DNA of 64,000 nt from an uncultured bacterium (GTDB lineage: Bacteria; Verrucomicrobiota; Lentisphaeria; Oligosphaerales; Oligosphaeraceae). Within the stretch, counting starts at the first letter, position 1, and every line of letters begins with the position of its first letter. The translations under genes were made by a program, and so were the position numbers. This document shows, one piece after another, positions 8,956-17,845 of the stretch. A model generated the notes under the pieces. The model saw only the letters and a program-made list of their open reading frames with translations, made no database searches and was not told the DNA's origin. The stretch covers positions 1 to 64,000 of the forward strand of contig CACYQT010000029.1 of assembly GCA_902776645.1 (NCBI GenBank), given 5' to 3'.

Positions 8956-11319
8956 TTATTTTTCGATTGCCATGATTCGTCCGAAGCAGTCGGAGACGTA
9001 GAGCCGTTTGGCGTCCGCGCATGGGCGGTTGAGGACGGGCATGCCGATGACATGGGAGTCGATGACATGGCCGTTTTGCGGATCCAACTTGTAGAGAATG
9101 CCGTCGTTGGCGGCCACCCAGAGGTAGGCACCGTCGATCAGCGGCGTTGCCGTGACGCTTGGCGGATTTCCCGTGGCGTAATCGGAGGTGGGGGTGATGG
9201 ACGCCTTGGGCATGAACCGCCATGCTTCCTTCATCGTGGCGGTGTCGATGGTGCCCAGCCCTTTGTTGGCGGAAGCGATGAGCAGCAGGCCGTTGGGAAG
9301 CTTCACGGGAGGCGCAACGGCGCCGTAGCATGTACATGGAATATCTTTCAGCAACTTGCCTGTGGCGGCGTCGAGGCGGAACAGATGGTAGTTGTTCGGA
9401 ATGAGCCAGATACTGTCGCCGTCGGGTAGGGCGGTGGCGTTGGCGAAGAGGACTTTGTGCTGCCAGATGACATTGCCTGTCTTCAAGTCATGGCGGTACA
9501 GGCCGTTGAGGCGGGAAATGACGAAAACGCTGCCGTCCGCAACCGCCAGCTTGTCATCGGCCGGCGTGCGCTCTTCAACCTGCCATGACGTGTTCCGCCA
9601 AAGCGTTTCGCCGTCCGCCGCGCGGATGCCGCGCAGATGGCGGCCGTAGCCGCCCGCCACGATGCCGTCATGGCAGACGATGCCGGAAGCGGACGGACTG
9701 ACGATGGACGGATCGGAGGGATTCAGCCAGACTCGCTTGCCGGTCGCGGCATCGACGGCGTGGATGTTCGCGCGTGTGTCGATGGCGTAGATGCGGTCGC
9801 CGTCGGTCGCGAAATTATTGCGGATGCCGTAGCCGGTTGTGTACGACCAGACGATTTCGCCGGTGGCTGGCGATAGGGCGTAAAAGCCTCCGTTTTCGGC
9901 GCTTGTGTCGTCGCAGACACCGACGATGAGCAAGCCTTTCACGAGCTGCAAGTCACACATGGCGATGTCTGCGGGCAACTGCGCAAGCCAGCCAAGGCGA
10001 TTGCCGTTCTGTGACGCGATATTGAATTCTCGTGAAAACTCCTTGCCGGATTTTGTTCTCGCGGAGAGCGTCAGGCGGCTTGCATCCGCCAATTTCCAAT
10101 TTGCTTCGCCGCGCCATGCGGATGAATCAACGTGCGACAATTCGACGGATTGTCCGTCATGGTTTGCCGTCACGGCGACGATTTCATCGCCGCTGTCGTA
10201 GGCGTCCGCCGTGATTGTTTTTTGCAGCGACATGCCGTTCTGCGGCGTGACGAGGGCGAGATGCTCTTTAATATTGGTATAGAACAACTTGCTTTCCGGC
10301 TGGTCGGTCTTGCGGTTGATGCGCAGGACGCGGAACGACGGTGCGAAACAGCCTGCCCCGCCTTTGTTCGGGGCGGCCACGCAGAAGGATTTGCGGCCGG
10401 AGGGATACTTTTTGACGATGTTCATGTGCTTGTGGCCATAGATGGCGCAGACGAATTTTTCATCGTCAAGCATGACATCGCCTGAATGCGAGGCCATTTT
10501 GTAGCCGACCAGATCGGGCAGGTCATGGCCGACGAGAATCTTCTTCTTATTCGGAAAGCGTTTGCACAACGCCTTCAGCCAATCGCCGCAATCCAGCATG
10601 TCATAGAGAAGCGGCGCACCCCAGCTGTTGTAGATGGGCACGACGACGAAGAGATATCCGCCGAGTTCAAAGGATTGCCACCATGGGCCGAAAATGGCGA
10701 GAAATGGATCGGTGGCGCCGTAGAAGCCGCGGCCGCGGAAGTCTTCGTCGTGGTTGCCGCAGGCATAGACGACGGGCATGCCCAGCGTCGCGGCGTTGAC
10801 GAAATCGCGATGCGTTTCCATGCCGGCGGGCGAGCCTGCGCTGATGTCGCCCGCGTTGATGAAGAGATTGGTTTCCGGATGGTTGGCAAGATACGTGCGG
10901 ATGGTCTCCATGTAGCGAAGGTCATGCGTTTCGGCGTCGCCGACGATGACCATGGAAAGCGTGTCTCCCGTGACGGGACGCACGTCTTCCAGCAGAAAAT
11001 CGTACGTCTGGCGGCCGGGCGTGACACGATGCCAGAAGCGTGTGATGTCCGCCGTATATTGTTCCGTCCGTTGGACATAGATTGTCTGGGCCTTTTCGTG
11101 GAGCGGCAGCGAATAGCGTCCGTTTTCATCCGTGACGGCGAAGTTGAAGCCGTCGCTGACAAGCATGTTCGGGATGCCTGGATCGCTTTGCGACGGCCAG
11201 CCGTCGTGGTTGCGGTCATGGCGGACGATTCCCGAAACGGTTGCGCCGAAGGCGGACATGCAGCATGCGGCCAAAGTTGTTATAAGCATAAATTTTGAAA
11301 TCTTTCCGAAGGTTGTCAT
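8956..11319 (-). CDS. Secreted calcineurin-like phosphoesterase fused to a PQQ-type beta-propeller
   Basis: About 787 residues: signal peptide (FMLITTLAACCMSAFG), a Cna-B/SdrD-like domain (VSGIVRHDRNHDGWPSQSD...AVTDENGRYSLP), a metallophosphoesterase core (IVGDAETHD, NAGDISAGS, ACGNHDEDF, GHDLPD, YGHKHMN, all metal-ligand motifs) and a C-terminal PQQ-like propeller with repeated GxIxWxY or LDAATGK blades. The N-terminal layout matches the calcineurin_N/metallophos/calcineurin_C proteins of Bacteroidota and Lentisphaerota, but the long propeller is an unusual addition. I place the start at 11319 because the likely transcription start lies near 11354, downstream of a GTG at 11355. Substrate unknown; extracytoplasmic. 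Confidence 0.75.
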   Translation of the reverse strand: MTTFGKISKFMLITTLAACCMSAFGATVSGIVRHDRNHDGWPSQSDPGIPNMLVSDGFNFAVTDENGRYSLPLHEKAQTIYVQRTEQYTADITRFWHRVTPGRQTYDFLLEDVRPVTGDTLSMVIVGDAETHDLRYMETIRTYLANHPETNLFINAGDISAGSPAGMETHRDFVNAATLGMPVVYACGNHDEDFRGRGFYGATDPFLAIFGPWWQSFELGGYLFVVVPIYNSWGAPLLYDMLDCGDWLKALCKRFPNKKKILVGHDLPDLVGYKMASHSGDVMLDDEKFVCAIYGHKHMNIVKKYPSGRKSFCVAAPNKGGAGCFAPSFRVLRINRKTDQPESKLFYTNIKEHLALVTPQNGMSLQKTITADAYDSGDEIVAVTANHDGQSVELSHVDSSAWRGEANWKLADASRLTLSARTKSGKEFSREFNIASQNGNRLGWLAQLPADIAMCDLQLVKGLLIVGVCDDTSAENGGFYALSPATGEIVWSYTTGYGIRNNFATDGDRIYAIDTRANIHAVDAATGKRVWLNPSDPSIVSPSASGIVCHDGIVAGGYGRHLRGIRAADGETLWRNTSWQVEERTPADDKLAVADGSVFVISRLNGLYRHDLKTGNVIWQHKVLFANATALPDGDSIWLIPNNYHLFRLDAATGKLLKDIPCTCYGAVAPPVKLPNGLLLIASANKGLGTIDTATMKEAWRFMPKASITPTSDYATGNPPSVTATPLIDGAYLWVAANDGILYKLDPQNGHVIDSHVIGMPVLNRPCADAKRLYVSDCFGRIMAIEK

Positions 11320-11353
11320 GAAGAAAAAGAATTGTTTAGTGTTGTGTTTTGGC

Positions 11354-11389
11354 ACTGTCTATTATACAATATAATATAGTTCGGCTGAA
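11354..11389 (-). promoter_or_regulatory. Promoter of the phosphoesterase/propeller gene
   Basis: The minus strand carries a perfect -10 TATAAT (11366-11361), with TTCAGC about 17 bp upstream as a weak -35. Transcription would start near 11354, giving a leader of about 35 nt to the ATG at 11319. Confidence 0.5.
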
Positions 11390-11414
11390 GTTAAATGGAA
11401 AGGCTTTTGTCATC

Positions 11415-11442
11415 TTGAGGTCTGTGGAAACGGGAGTATATT
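11415..11442 (+). promoter_or_regulatory. Promoter of the aminotransferase gene
   Basis: TTGAGG (11415-11420), 16 bp, TATATT (11437-11442). The sequence GAGTATATTTTC resembles TAGTATATTTTC before the exonuclease gene at 59834 and GGAGTATATTATAC before the oxidoreductase at 3594, so AGTATATT may be part of the local promoter consensus. Confidence 0.45.
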
Positions 11443-11479
11443 TTCATAAAAGAGTGTGAAAATTCAAACAGGAAGTGAT

Positions 11480-12646
11480 ATGAAATTGTCTCAAAGAGCG
11501 GTTCAGTTGACGCCGTCGGAACCGCGCCGAATATACGACGAAGCGCAGAAGTATCGCAATGTCATTGACTTGACGTTGGGGGATCCGGATTTGCCGCCGC
11601 CCATGAACGTGCGGGAAGCGGCTTGCGAGGCGATTCGCGCAGGCAAGACGCGATACAGCGCCAATGCGGGATTGCTTGCGTTGCGGCAGGCGATCGTTGC
11701 GGAGGCGCGGAAGGAATACGGCATGGATTTTCGCGCGGAATCGGAAGTCATCGTGACCGTCGGAGCCATGGAATCCGCCTATCTGAGCCTGTGGAGCCTT
11801 CTGGACGAAGGGGACGAGGCGATCATTCCCGCTCCGTATTGGATCAATTATGGCGAAGTCGTCAAATCCTGCGGCGCCAGGCCGGTCTTTATCGAGACGC
11901 GGCCGGAAGACGCTTTCATCGTGCAGCCGAAGGAGATAGAGAAACGCATCACGCCGAAGACACGTCTGCTCATCTTGAACTCTCCTGCAAATCCCACGGG
12001 AGCGGTCATTCCGGGCGAAACGCTTGACGAGCTGGCGGAACTTGCCGTAAAATATGATCTGACCGTGATTTCCGACGAAATCTACAGCCATCTGGTTTAT
12101 GACGGTCGGAAGGCGGAAAGCATTCTGACGCGGCCTGCAATGCGGGAACGGACGGTCGTCGTCAACGGTTTTTCCAAACGCTACGCGATGACCGGCTGGC
12201 GTGTGGGCTGGACGTTGGCGCCGTCGCCGTTGATTCGCGTAATGACGCAGATGACGGAAAACGTGGTGGCGTGCGCGCCGTTGCCGTCGCAATATGCGGC
12301 GTTGGAGGCGTTGTCGGACCGCACGGACGAGTCGTATATTCTTCACGAATTCGAGAAGCGGCGCGACTGCATTCTGGAGGAGCTGCAAACGATTCCGCAA
12401 ATCACAAGTGTCGGCATACCAGCCACTTTCTATGCGTTTCTGGATGTTTCCGCCACGGGCATGAGCGGAGAGGAGTTCGCCATGGGACTGCTGAAGTCTA
12501 AGCAAGTCGCCGTGATCCATGGCAACGCCTACGGCGGCGACGCATACCGCAATTATATCCGCATCGCCTTCACGCTGCCGTGCGATGAATTGCGGAAGGC
12601 GTTTGCGCGGATTCGTGAATTTCTGGCGGAGCGTTCCGCAGGCTGA
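11480..12646 (+). CDS. Class I/II PLP-dependent aminotransferase
   Basis: A 388-residue fold-type I aminotransferase of the AspC/PatA branch. Visible motifs are the N-terminal LGDPDLPPP loop, NSPANPTG, SDEIYSHLVYDG and the PLP-lysine segment NGFSKRYAMTGWRVGW, with the C-terminal Arg of NYIRIAF likely binding the substrate carboxylate. I chose the ATG at 11480 because AGGAAG lies 4 nt upstream; an in-frame GTG at 11456 lacks one. It is cotranscribed with the amidohydrolase 12 nt downstream. The amino acid used is not certain; an aromatic or aspartate-type substrate is plausible given the divergent PheC-like protein. Confidence 0.85.
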   Translation: MKLSQRAVQLTPSEPRRIYDEAQKYRNVIDLTLGDPDLPPPMNVREAACEAIRAGKTRYSANAGLLALRQAIVAEARKEYGMDFRAESEVIVTVGAMESAYLSLWSLLDEGDEAIIPAPYWINYGEVVKSCGARPVFIETRPEDAFIVQPKEIEKRITPKTRLLILNSPANPTGAVIPGETLDELAELAVKYDLTVISDEIYSHLVYDGRKAESILTRPAMRERTVVVNGFSKRYAMTGWRVGWTLAPSPLIRVMTQMTENVVACAPLPSQYAALEALSDRTDESYILHEFEKRRDCILEELQTIPQITSVGIPATFYAFLDVSATGMSGEEFAMGLLKSKQVAVIHGNAYGGDAYRNYIRIAFTLPCDELRKAFARIREFLAERSAG

Positions 12647-12658
12647 CAGGAGAAAACG

Positions 12659-13969
12659 ATGGACAAAGAAGCATTGAAGCGGTTTGCATGCGACTATCTG
12701 GATGCGCATGCGGAAGAGCGCATCCAGGCGGGCGAGACGTTGTTGCGGATGCCGGAACTTGCGTATTGCGAGCAACGTACGTCAGATTTTGTCGGACGGC
12801 ATTTCGCAAAACTAGGTCTGGCGGAAAAGACCGGCCTGGCCATCACGGGGCGGCGGGCGGACGTCGATACGGGGCGTCCGGGCCCGCGTGTGGCGATTCT
12901 TGGGGAACTGGATGCGCTGATCGTTCCGCAGCATCCGTTTGCGGACGCGACGACCCATGCGGCGCATGCCTGCGGCCATCATGCGGCGTTGAACGCCATG
13001 CTTGGCTGCGCGGAAGTGCTGACACGGCCGGAAGTTCTGTCTCAATTGTCTGGTTCGCTGGCATTTATCGCCACGCCATCGGAGGAATGCCAGAATCAGC
13101 CGTACATCGCCAGCCTGATCGAGGCGGGAAAACTGCAATTGTTCGGCGGCAAATCCGAACTGATCGCGGAAGGCGTTTTCGATGACATCGACGTGGCCAT
13201 GATGCTGCATGCGGGAGGGACGAATTATACGCCGTCGGGCTTCAATGGCTTCGTCATGAAACGGCTTGTCTTCCATGGCAAATCCGCCCATGCGGGAGCG
13301 AATCCGGACAAAGGCGTCAACGCCATTTCCATGATGCGATCCGCCTTGACGCTGATGGACGCGCAGCGCGACACGTTCCGCGACGAAGCGCATGTGCGGC
13401 TTCATGGCTATATTCCGGAAGGCGGCGAGGCGGTGAATGTCGTGCCAGATCGGGCGGTGTTCACGTTGCAAGTCAGGGCGGCGTCGCCGGAGGCGATACA
13501 GGACGCGTCGGACAAAGTGGACCGTTGCGTGAAAGCCGTCGCGATCGCCTTCGGCGGCGAGACGGAAGTGCAGAACATCTTCGGTTTCATGCCGTTGATC
13601 GCATACGACGAACTGGATGACGTGCATCAACGCAACGTGCGGGTCATCGCGCCGAATGCGCCGTTCACACGCGGCATCTACCGTCCGTCATCGACGGACA
13701 TGGGGGATGTCAGCATGATCATTCCGTCGCTTCACGGCTATTTCCGCGGCTTCGCGGGAACGGCGCATACGGACGATTTTCTTGCCATTGATCCGCAGCA
13801 GGCGTATGTGGATTCCGCCAAGATGCTGGCGATGGACGCGATTGATCTGCTGTGGGGCGACGCGTCGTGCGGCAGGAAAATCGCGGCATTGAAATGCCCG
13901 ATGGACAAGCAGACGTATTTGGAGAAAATGCGCGGATTCTCTTCCACGCTGACGTTTGGAAAAGATTGA
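12659..13969 (+). CDS. M20-family amidohydrolase/aminoacylase
   Basis: A 436-residue metal-dependent amidohydrolase of peptidase family M20 (AbgA/AbgB or IAA-amino-acid hydrolase-like). Metal ligands are visible in [15 protein letters not shown] (about residue 100) and SEECQNQPY, and the dimerisation domain begins at [18 protein letters not shown]. Such enzymes release free amino acids from N-acyl or aryl conjugates. AGGAG precedes the ATG, which follows the aminotransferase stop by 12 nt, so the two likely act in one amino-acid pathway. Confidence 0.8.
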   Translation: MDKEALKRFACDYLDAHAEERIQAGETLLRMPELAYCEQRTSDFVGRHFAKLGLAEKTGLAITGRRADVDTGRPGPRVAILGELDALIVPQHPFADATTHAAHACGHHAALNAMLGCAEVLTRPEVLSQLSGSLAFIATPSEECQNQPYIASLIEAGKLQLFGGKSELIAEGVFDDIDVAMMLHAGGTNYTPSGFNGFVMKRLVFHGKSAHAGANPDKGVNAISMMRSALTLMDAQRDTFRDEAHVRLHGYIPEGGEAVNVVPDRAVFTLQVRAASPEAIQDASDKVDRCVKAVAIAFGGETEVQNIFGFMPLIAYDELDDVHQRNVRVIAPNAPFTRGIYRPSSTDMGDVSMIIPSLHGYFRGFAGTAHTDDFLAIDPQQAYVDSAKMLAMDAIDLLWGDASCGRKIAALKCPMDKQTYLEKMRGFSSTLTFGKD

Positions 13970-13978
13970 GTAGACTTC

Positions 13979-14137
13979 TGGGACTGCTGGGACAGCTGGG
14001 ACTTCTGGGACTTCTGGGACAGCTGGGACTGCTGGGACTGCTGGGACTTCTGGGACAGCTGGGACTTCTGGGACAGCTGGGACTTCTGGGACAGCTGGGA
14101 CTTCTGGGACAGCTGGGACTTCTGGGACTTCTGGGAC
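13979..14137. repeat. 9-bp tandem array, 18 copies
   Basis: TGGGAC recurs every 9 bp from 13979 to 14132, with three variable bases (TTC, AGC or TGC) between copies. The array sits between convergent genes and is followed by short GTCTCAGTTGTC repeats (14150-14182). Open frames across it encode only VPEVPAV-type repeats and overlap real genes, so I treat it as non-coding. Confidence 0.95.
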
Positions 14138-14218
14138 CCTAAATAATTGTCTCAGTTGTCCCATAGGTCTCAGTTGTCTCAGTAAAGTCTATGTTATTGG
14201 CATGGATGCAGAAGGCAG

Positions 14219-16228
14219 TTACTCTAGAATATCAGAAGCCGTATTCGTGGCGGTGAATTCGTAGGAGCCGTTGCCTAGATCCTTCGTGTGGCCGAAGCGA
14301 GACTTCAGGCCGGGCTTGCCGATTTTGATGACGGCTTTGACGTCGCCGGGGCCGTCCGATGTGATGACGACGATCTGCTTCCCGCTGTCGGCCGTGTGGA
14401 GGCGGGCTTCGACCATCGCTTCGCCGATCTTCTCTTCGAATAGCTTCAGCGGATTCGCCGTCGCGATGAAGAACGGTTCAAGTTCTTTATTGAGCTTCAT
14501 GACGTTGGTGACAAGCGGCCAGAAACGCGTGCTGGCGCCCGGATCATAGGCGTCATGGCGTGCGACGGAATTGTAGGCGTAGGGGATGACGGCGCGTGCG
14601 CGATGGTTGAGCGCCAACATGTTGTGGGAGCGCATCTCCTCTTCGGTGGGATAGCGTGTGTCGCTGTAGGGCTGGCCTGTGCGCGGGCATTGGTAGATGC
14701 CCCAATTGAAAATCTGCGGCAGCCACCAGATGCCGATGCGGGAACTCTCTTCGGAGGCACGGAAGCAGTTGCGGATTGAACGCATGGACTGCGTCGTGTC
14801 GTTATGGACGGGATAGCAGTCCGCGAGGAAGACGTCGCCCGACGGCGCGAAGAAGACGTAGTTGCGGATGCGGTCGGAGAGCGTGAAGACGGGATGGAAC
14901 GGATCCAGTTCGTTGATGAGGAAACGCATCTTGCGGAGCATCGGCATGTCGCTCAGCGGATTTTCGTCGGAGATATACCAGCCGAGCAGGGCGGGATGGT
15001 CTTTCAGGCCGTTGACGACGACGCGGATGATTTCATACATCCCTTCGACGCCTTCGAAGCGCTTCACTTCGCCGTGGTGCCCATAGACGTCCAACATGCA
15101 GAAAATCAACTTGATACCGTTTTTGTGAAGGATATCCATACTGCGGCGGATTTCCGCGATGGACGTGTTGCCGTCCTGTTTTTCCGGCAGCCGGAAGCGG
15201 AATGAACGGTAGGGGAGCACGCAGTTGACGCCCATGGACGTCATCCGTTCGATGTCCGGCGGCATCATGTTGACGTTTTCCCAGAACATGCCGAGCGGGA
15301 AGAAGGGCTTGCCGTCGATGAAGGCGCAGCCGGATTCATCCATCGTGACGGCGCCTTCGGGCGGTGTGGCGGTCGTGAACTGGAACGGATATTCGTCCTG
15401 CGTGACGATTTTCTTGCTCCGCATGTCTCCGAGCATGAATTTGATTTTCGTGATGCCTTCGGGAAGCTGCCCGAACTTGAAATACGAGAAGCTGTCGGTG
15501 ATTGGCGCGACGAATTCGCGTTTGTCCGGAAGCTGTGCGAAGAGGATGAAATCCTTCTCTTCGTCACCGGCGTTCAGCAGGGCCGTGCGCATCTTGACCA
15601 GACCGTCTTTGTCAAGCTTAAGCATTTTGGGCAGAATGGGATAGATGACATTCTCCTGCTTGCCGACGAGTTCGATGGAGATGTTGTCCCACTGGCAGGC
15701 CTCGCAGCTGTATTCCTTCAGGAAAAGCACGAGCGCGGCACCTGCGCCTTCCATCGTGAAATTGCCTTCCAGCGTCGTCCAGCCGCATTCGCCTTTCACG
15801 ACATGGGCTGAAAAATAATGGCAGCTGAGATACTGGTTCTTTTCGTCGTTGAAATCGAATCCGACGACTGGAACTTCCCGATCCGCAAGCACTTGGCCGT
15901 TTTTCATTTTGATGCCGGAGAGCCTGACCGACGCCCTGAACTTATAAACGCTTCCCGCCTTCAGATTAGGGATGCGGAGATTGCTGAACACGTATTTTTC
16001 GCCTGGGCCGCGTTTCAGCATGAGGCCGCCGTTGCCGTTTTCGCCATAGCCCCAGCCGCACTGGTAGCCTTTCGCGATCACCATTTCGGGCGGGGCGCCT
16101 TTTTCAAAATCTAGCGAAAGAATGGTGCCTTTCGTGCCTTCATCCTTTTGGTAGGGGGCGAAATCCGCCAGTTTCTGACCAATCAGCATGGTTCCGCACA
16201 TGGTCGCAATTACGAGAAGTCTGTTCAT
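14219..16228 (-). CDS. Secreted TIM-barrel glycoside-hydrolase-like protein
   Basis: About 669 residues. After a signal peptide (ATMCGTMLIGQ) comes a beta-sandwich module (about residues 35-190) of the carbohydrate-binding type, a second beta domain, then from about residue 300 a barrel introduced by FIDGKPFFPLGMFWENVN, the usual entry of GH2/GH42-like or DUF4434-like barrels. GWYISDENPLSD has a Glu that could be catalytic. The exact family and substrate are unknown. I chose the ATG at 16228: AGGA lies 8 nt upstream, whereas the ATG at 16234 abuts it. Confidence 0.6.
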   Translation of the reverse strand: MNRLLVIATMCGTMLIGQKLADFAPYQKDEGTKGTILSLDFEKGAPPEMVIAKGYQCGWGYGENGNGGLMLKRGPGEKYVFSNLRIPNLKAGSVYKFRASVRLSGIKMKNGQVLADREVPVVGFDFNDEKNQYLSCHYFSAHVVKGECGWTTLEGNFTMEGAGAALVLFLKEYSCEACQWDNISIELVGKQENVIYPILPKMLKLDKDGLVKMRTALLNAGDEEKDFILFAQLPDKREFVAPITDSFSYFKFGQLPEGITKIKFMLGDMRSKKIVTQDEYPFQFTTATPPEGAVTMDESGCAFIDGKPFFPLGMFWENVNMMPPDIERMTSMGVNCVLPYRSFRFRLPEKQDGNTSIAEIRRSMDILHKNGIKLIFCMLDVYGHHGEVKRFEGVEGMYEIIRVVVNGLKDHPALLGWYISDENPLSDMPMLRKMRFLINELDPFHPVFTLSDRIRNYVFFAPSGDVFLADCYPVHNDTTQSMRSIRNCFRASEESSRIGIWWLPQIFNWGIYQCPRTGQPYSDTRYPTEEEMRSHNMLALNHRARAVIPYAYNSVARHDAYDPGASTRFWPLVTNVMKLNKELEPFFIATANPLKLFEEKIGEAMVEARLHTADSGKQIVVITSDGPGDVKAVIKIGKPGLKSRFGHTKDLGNGSYEFTATNTASDILE

Positions 16229-16365
16229 CGTCATCTTCCTTCTTTTATTATTGGTATGGTAAAAACTGCATTGTGTTTAAAAGTTACCATGTTTTTGCGA
16301 CTTTGCAACTAATCGCCTTTTTTTCAGTTTCATGGAAGAAAAGCGGATTATCTGCGTTATAGTAA

Positions 16366-16540
16366 CAAGGAGGAGGAGGTAGCGAGGCCGTCCCGGCCTT
16401 GAGGTAGCGAGGGCGTCTTCGCCCTTGGCAAAGAAGGAGGTAGCAAAGAAGGAGGTAGCGAGGCCGTCTCGGCCTTGGTAAAGAAGGAGTAGCAAGGGCG
16501 TCCCGCCCTTGACAAGGCCGGGACGGCCTTGCTACCCAGA
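16366..16540. repeat. Cluster of REP-like GC-rich palindromic repeats
   Basis: Five or six units of consensus GTAGCRAGGSCGTCBCGSCC plus TTG, each with an internal hairpin such as AAGGCCGGGACGGCCTT, lie between divergent genes; the last copy is inverted (ends CCTTGCTACCC). Single or paired copies recur at 29158-29207, 47698-47748 and, in diverged form, 30011-30056. Confidence 0.9.
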
Positions 16541-16578
16541 TTTTGCATCTCTTTCAAATGATCATAACAGGAGCGACA

Positions 16579-17820
16579 ATGGACAGGCGTGATTTTATCA
16601 AACTGATGGCCGCCACGACGGCGGTCGCCGCAGATGGACGCATATTCGCAGAAGAGCCCCAGAAAAAACAGGAGGACAAGATGACAGTTCCGGAACGCAA
16701 CCGCAGACCATACAGCGACGTGGATTGGGAGCATTCCTTCCAGGTTCATACGACTTCCCATGGCCACTGCATCAATCAGAGGCAGATGGACGGCTATCTC
16801 AAACGCGGCTTCGGATTTCTGACGCTTTCCAACTACTATCCGTCGGCGCCGTACTGCCCCGCCGGCAAGATGACGGTCAACTACTATCGCGTGCATCATG
16901 ACTTTCCCGTGATGGTCAACGGCCTTCGCACGGACGGGCCGTTCGACTGGAACAAAATCGTCGAGCCGTGGATTGGCGAAGTGGAGGAAAAATACCGTGA
17001 AGCATTTCCGTTCAAGGAAGGCGGTCCATTGTTCAACCCATTGCCGGAAGGCATCTTGGAGGCTCCGAACGCTGAGCATCACGGCTTCATCGGCAGCCCG
17101 ACGCATTTATGCGCTCCAGGCTCCGCCTTCGCTTCCGGAACGTTTGATGCGCGCAATTTCTACAAGTCCATGAGCCATGGATACCATTTCGGTTCGGGCG
17201 AACCGTGGCGGCTCGCCGTCGACCGCATGATCGACGGATTGATCTATCCGGACGGCGGTGGCGTCACCATCAACCATCCGGCGTGGAGCCGTCTGAAATA
17301 CGACCACATGATGGAGCTGCTGGACCACGATCCGCGTGTTCTGGGCATTGAAGTCTATAATCAAGGCTGCGTCAAGAGCGAGATGTATCCGTGGAGCAAA
17401 GCCTATTGCGAAGACTACTGGGACTATGCGCTGGGCCTTGGACGGCAATGCTTTGGCTTCTTCGTTCCAGACTGGAGCGTCACGGAGGGGACAAACGTCC
17501 TGATCGTGAAGGAGAAGACGGTCCATGAATGCCTGAAGGCCTATCGTCAGGGCAACTGGTTCGGCGCGATCAAAGGGCGCGGCATCCTCAACTTCACGAA
17601 CATCCATTTCGATGGCGCGACGCTGCTGGCCAAGACCGACAAGAAGGCGCGTTTCCAAGTCATCTCCAAGCAGGGCGTCGTGTCGGAAACGGAATCGGAC
17701 AAACTGGATTTCAAGATCGCCAAGGAAGATTACGGAAAGCACATCTTCCTGCGTATCAAGGCGTTCGCGACGGATGACAGCGGCGAGATCATCTACTCGC
17801 AACCGTTCATGCTGGATTAG
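16579..17820 (+). CDS. Tat-exported PHP-like hydrolase
   Basis: A 413-residue protein with a twin-arginine signal (MDRRDFIKLMAATTAVAA). The mature part resembles PHP-domain hydrolases: VHTTSHGH, LTLSNYYPS, TINHPAWSRL and GIEVYNQG occupy the positions of HNHST, FTDHRRT, CAHPHW and IEVYN in the two PHP proteins at 57918-59734. Several canonical metal ligands (the Asp-His of TDH, the second His of HPHW) are replaced, so metal binding and activity may differ. I chose the ATG at 16579 because AGGAG lies 5 nt upstream and this start exposes the Tat motif. Confidence 0.6.
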   Translation: MDRRDFIKLMAATTAVAADGRIFAEEPQKKQEDKMTVPERNRRPYSDVDWEHSFQVHTTSHGHCINQRQMDGYLKRGFGFLTLSNYYPSAPYCPAGKMTVNYYRVHHDFPVMVNGLRTDGPFDWNKIVEPWIGEVEEKYREAFPFKEGGPLFNPLPEGILEAPNAEHHGFIGSPTHLCAPGSAFASGTFDARNFYKSMSHGYHFGSGEPWRLAVDRMIDGLIYPDGGGVTINHPAWSRLKYDHMMELLDHDPRVLGIEVYNQGCVKSEMYPWSKAYCEDYWDYALGLGRQCFGFFVPDWSVTEGTNVLIVKEKTVHECLKAYRQGNWFGAIKGRGILNFTNIHFDGATLLAKTDKKARFQVISKQGVVSETESDKLDFKIAKEDYGKHIFLRIKAFATDDSGEIIYSQPFMLD

Positions 17821-17845
17821 TGGTCAGTGGTTAGTGGTTCGCTAT

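Noticed and set aside
11444-12775. A 443-codon antisense frame over the aminotransferase
   Set aside because: Arg- and His-rich with no recognisable domain; the opposite strand encodes a complete PLP enzyme.
13688-14164. A 158-codon frame with VPEVPAV repeats
   Set aside because: It is the translation of the 9-bp array and the antisense of the amidohydrolase.
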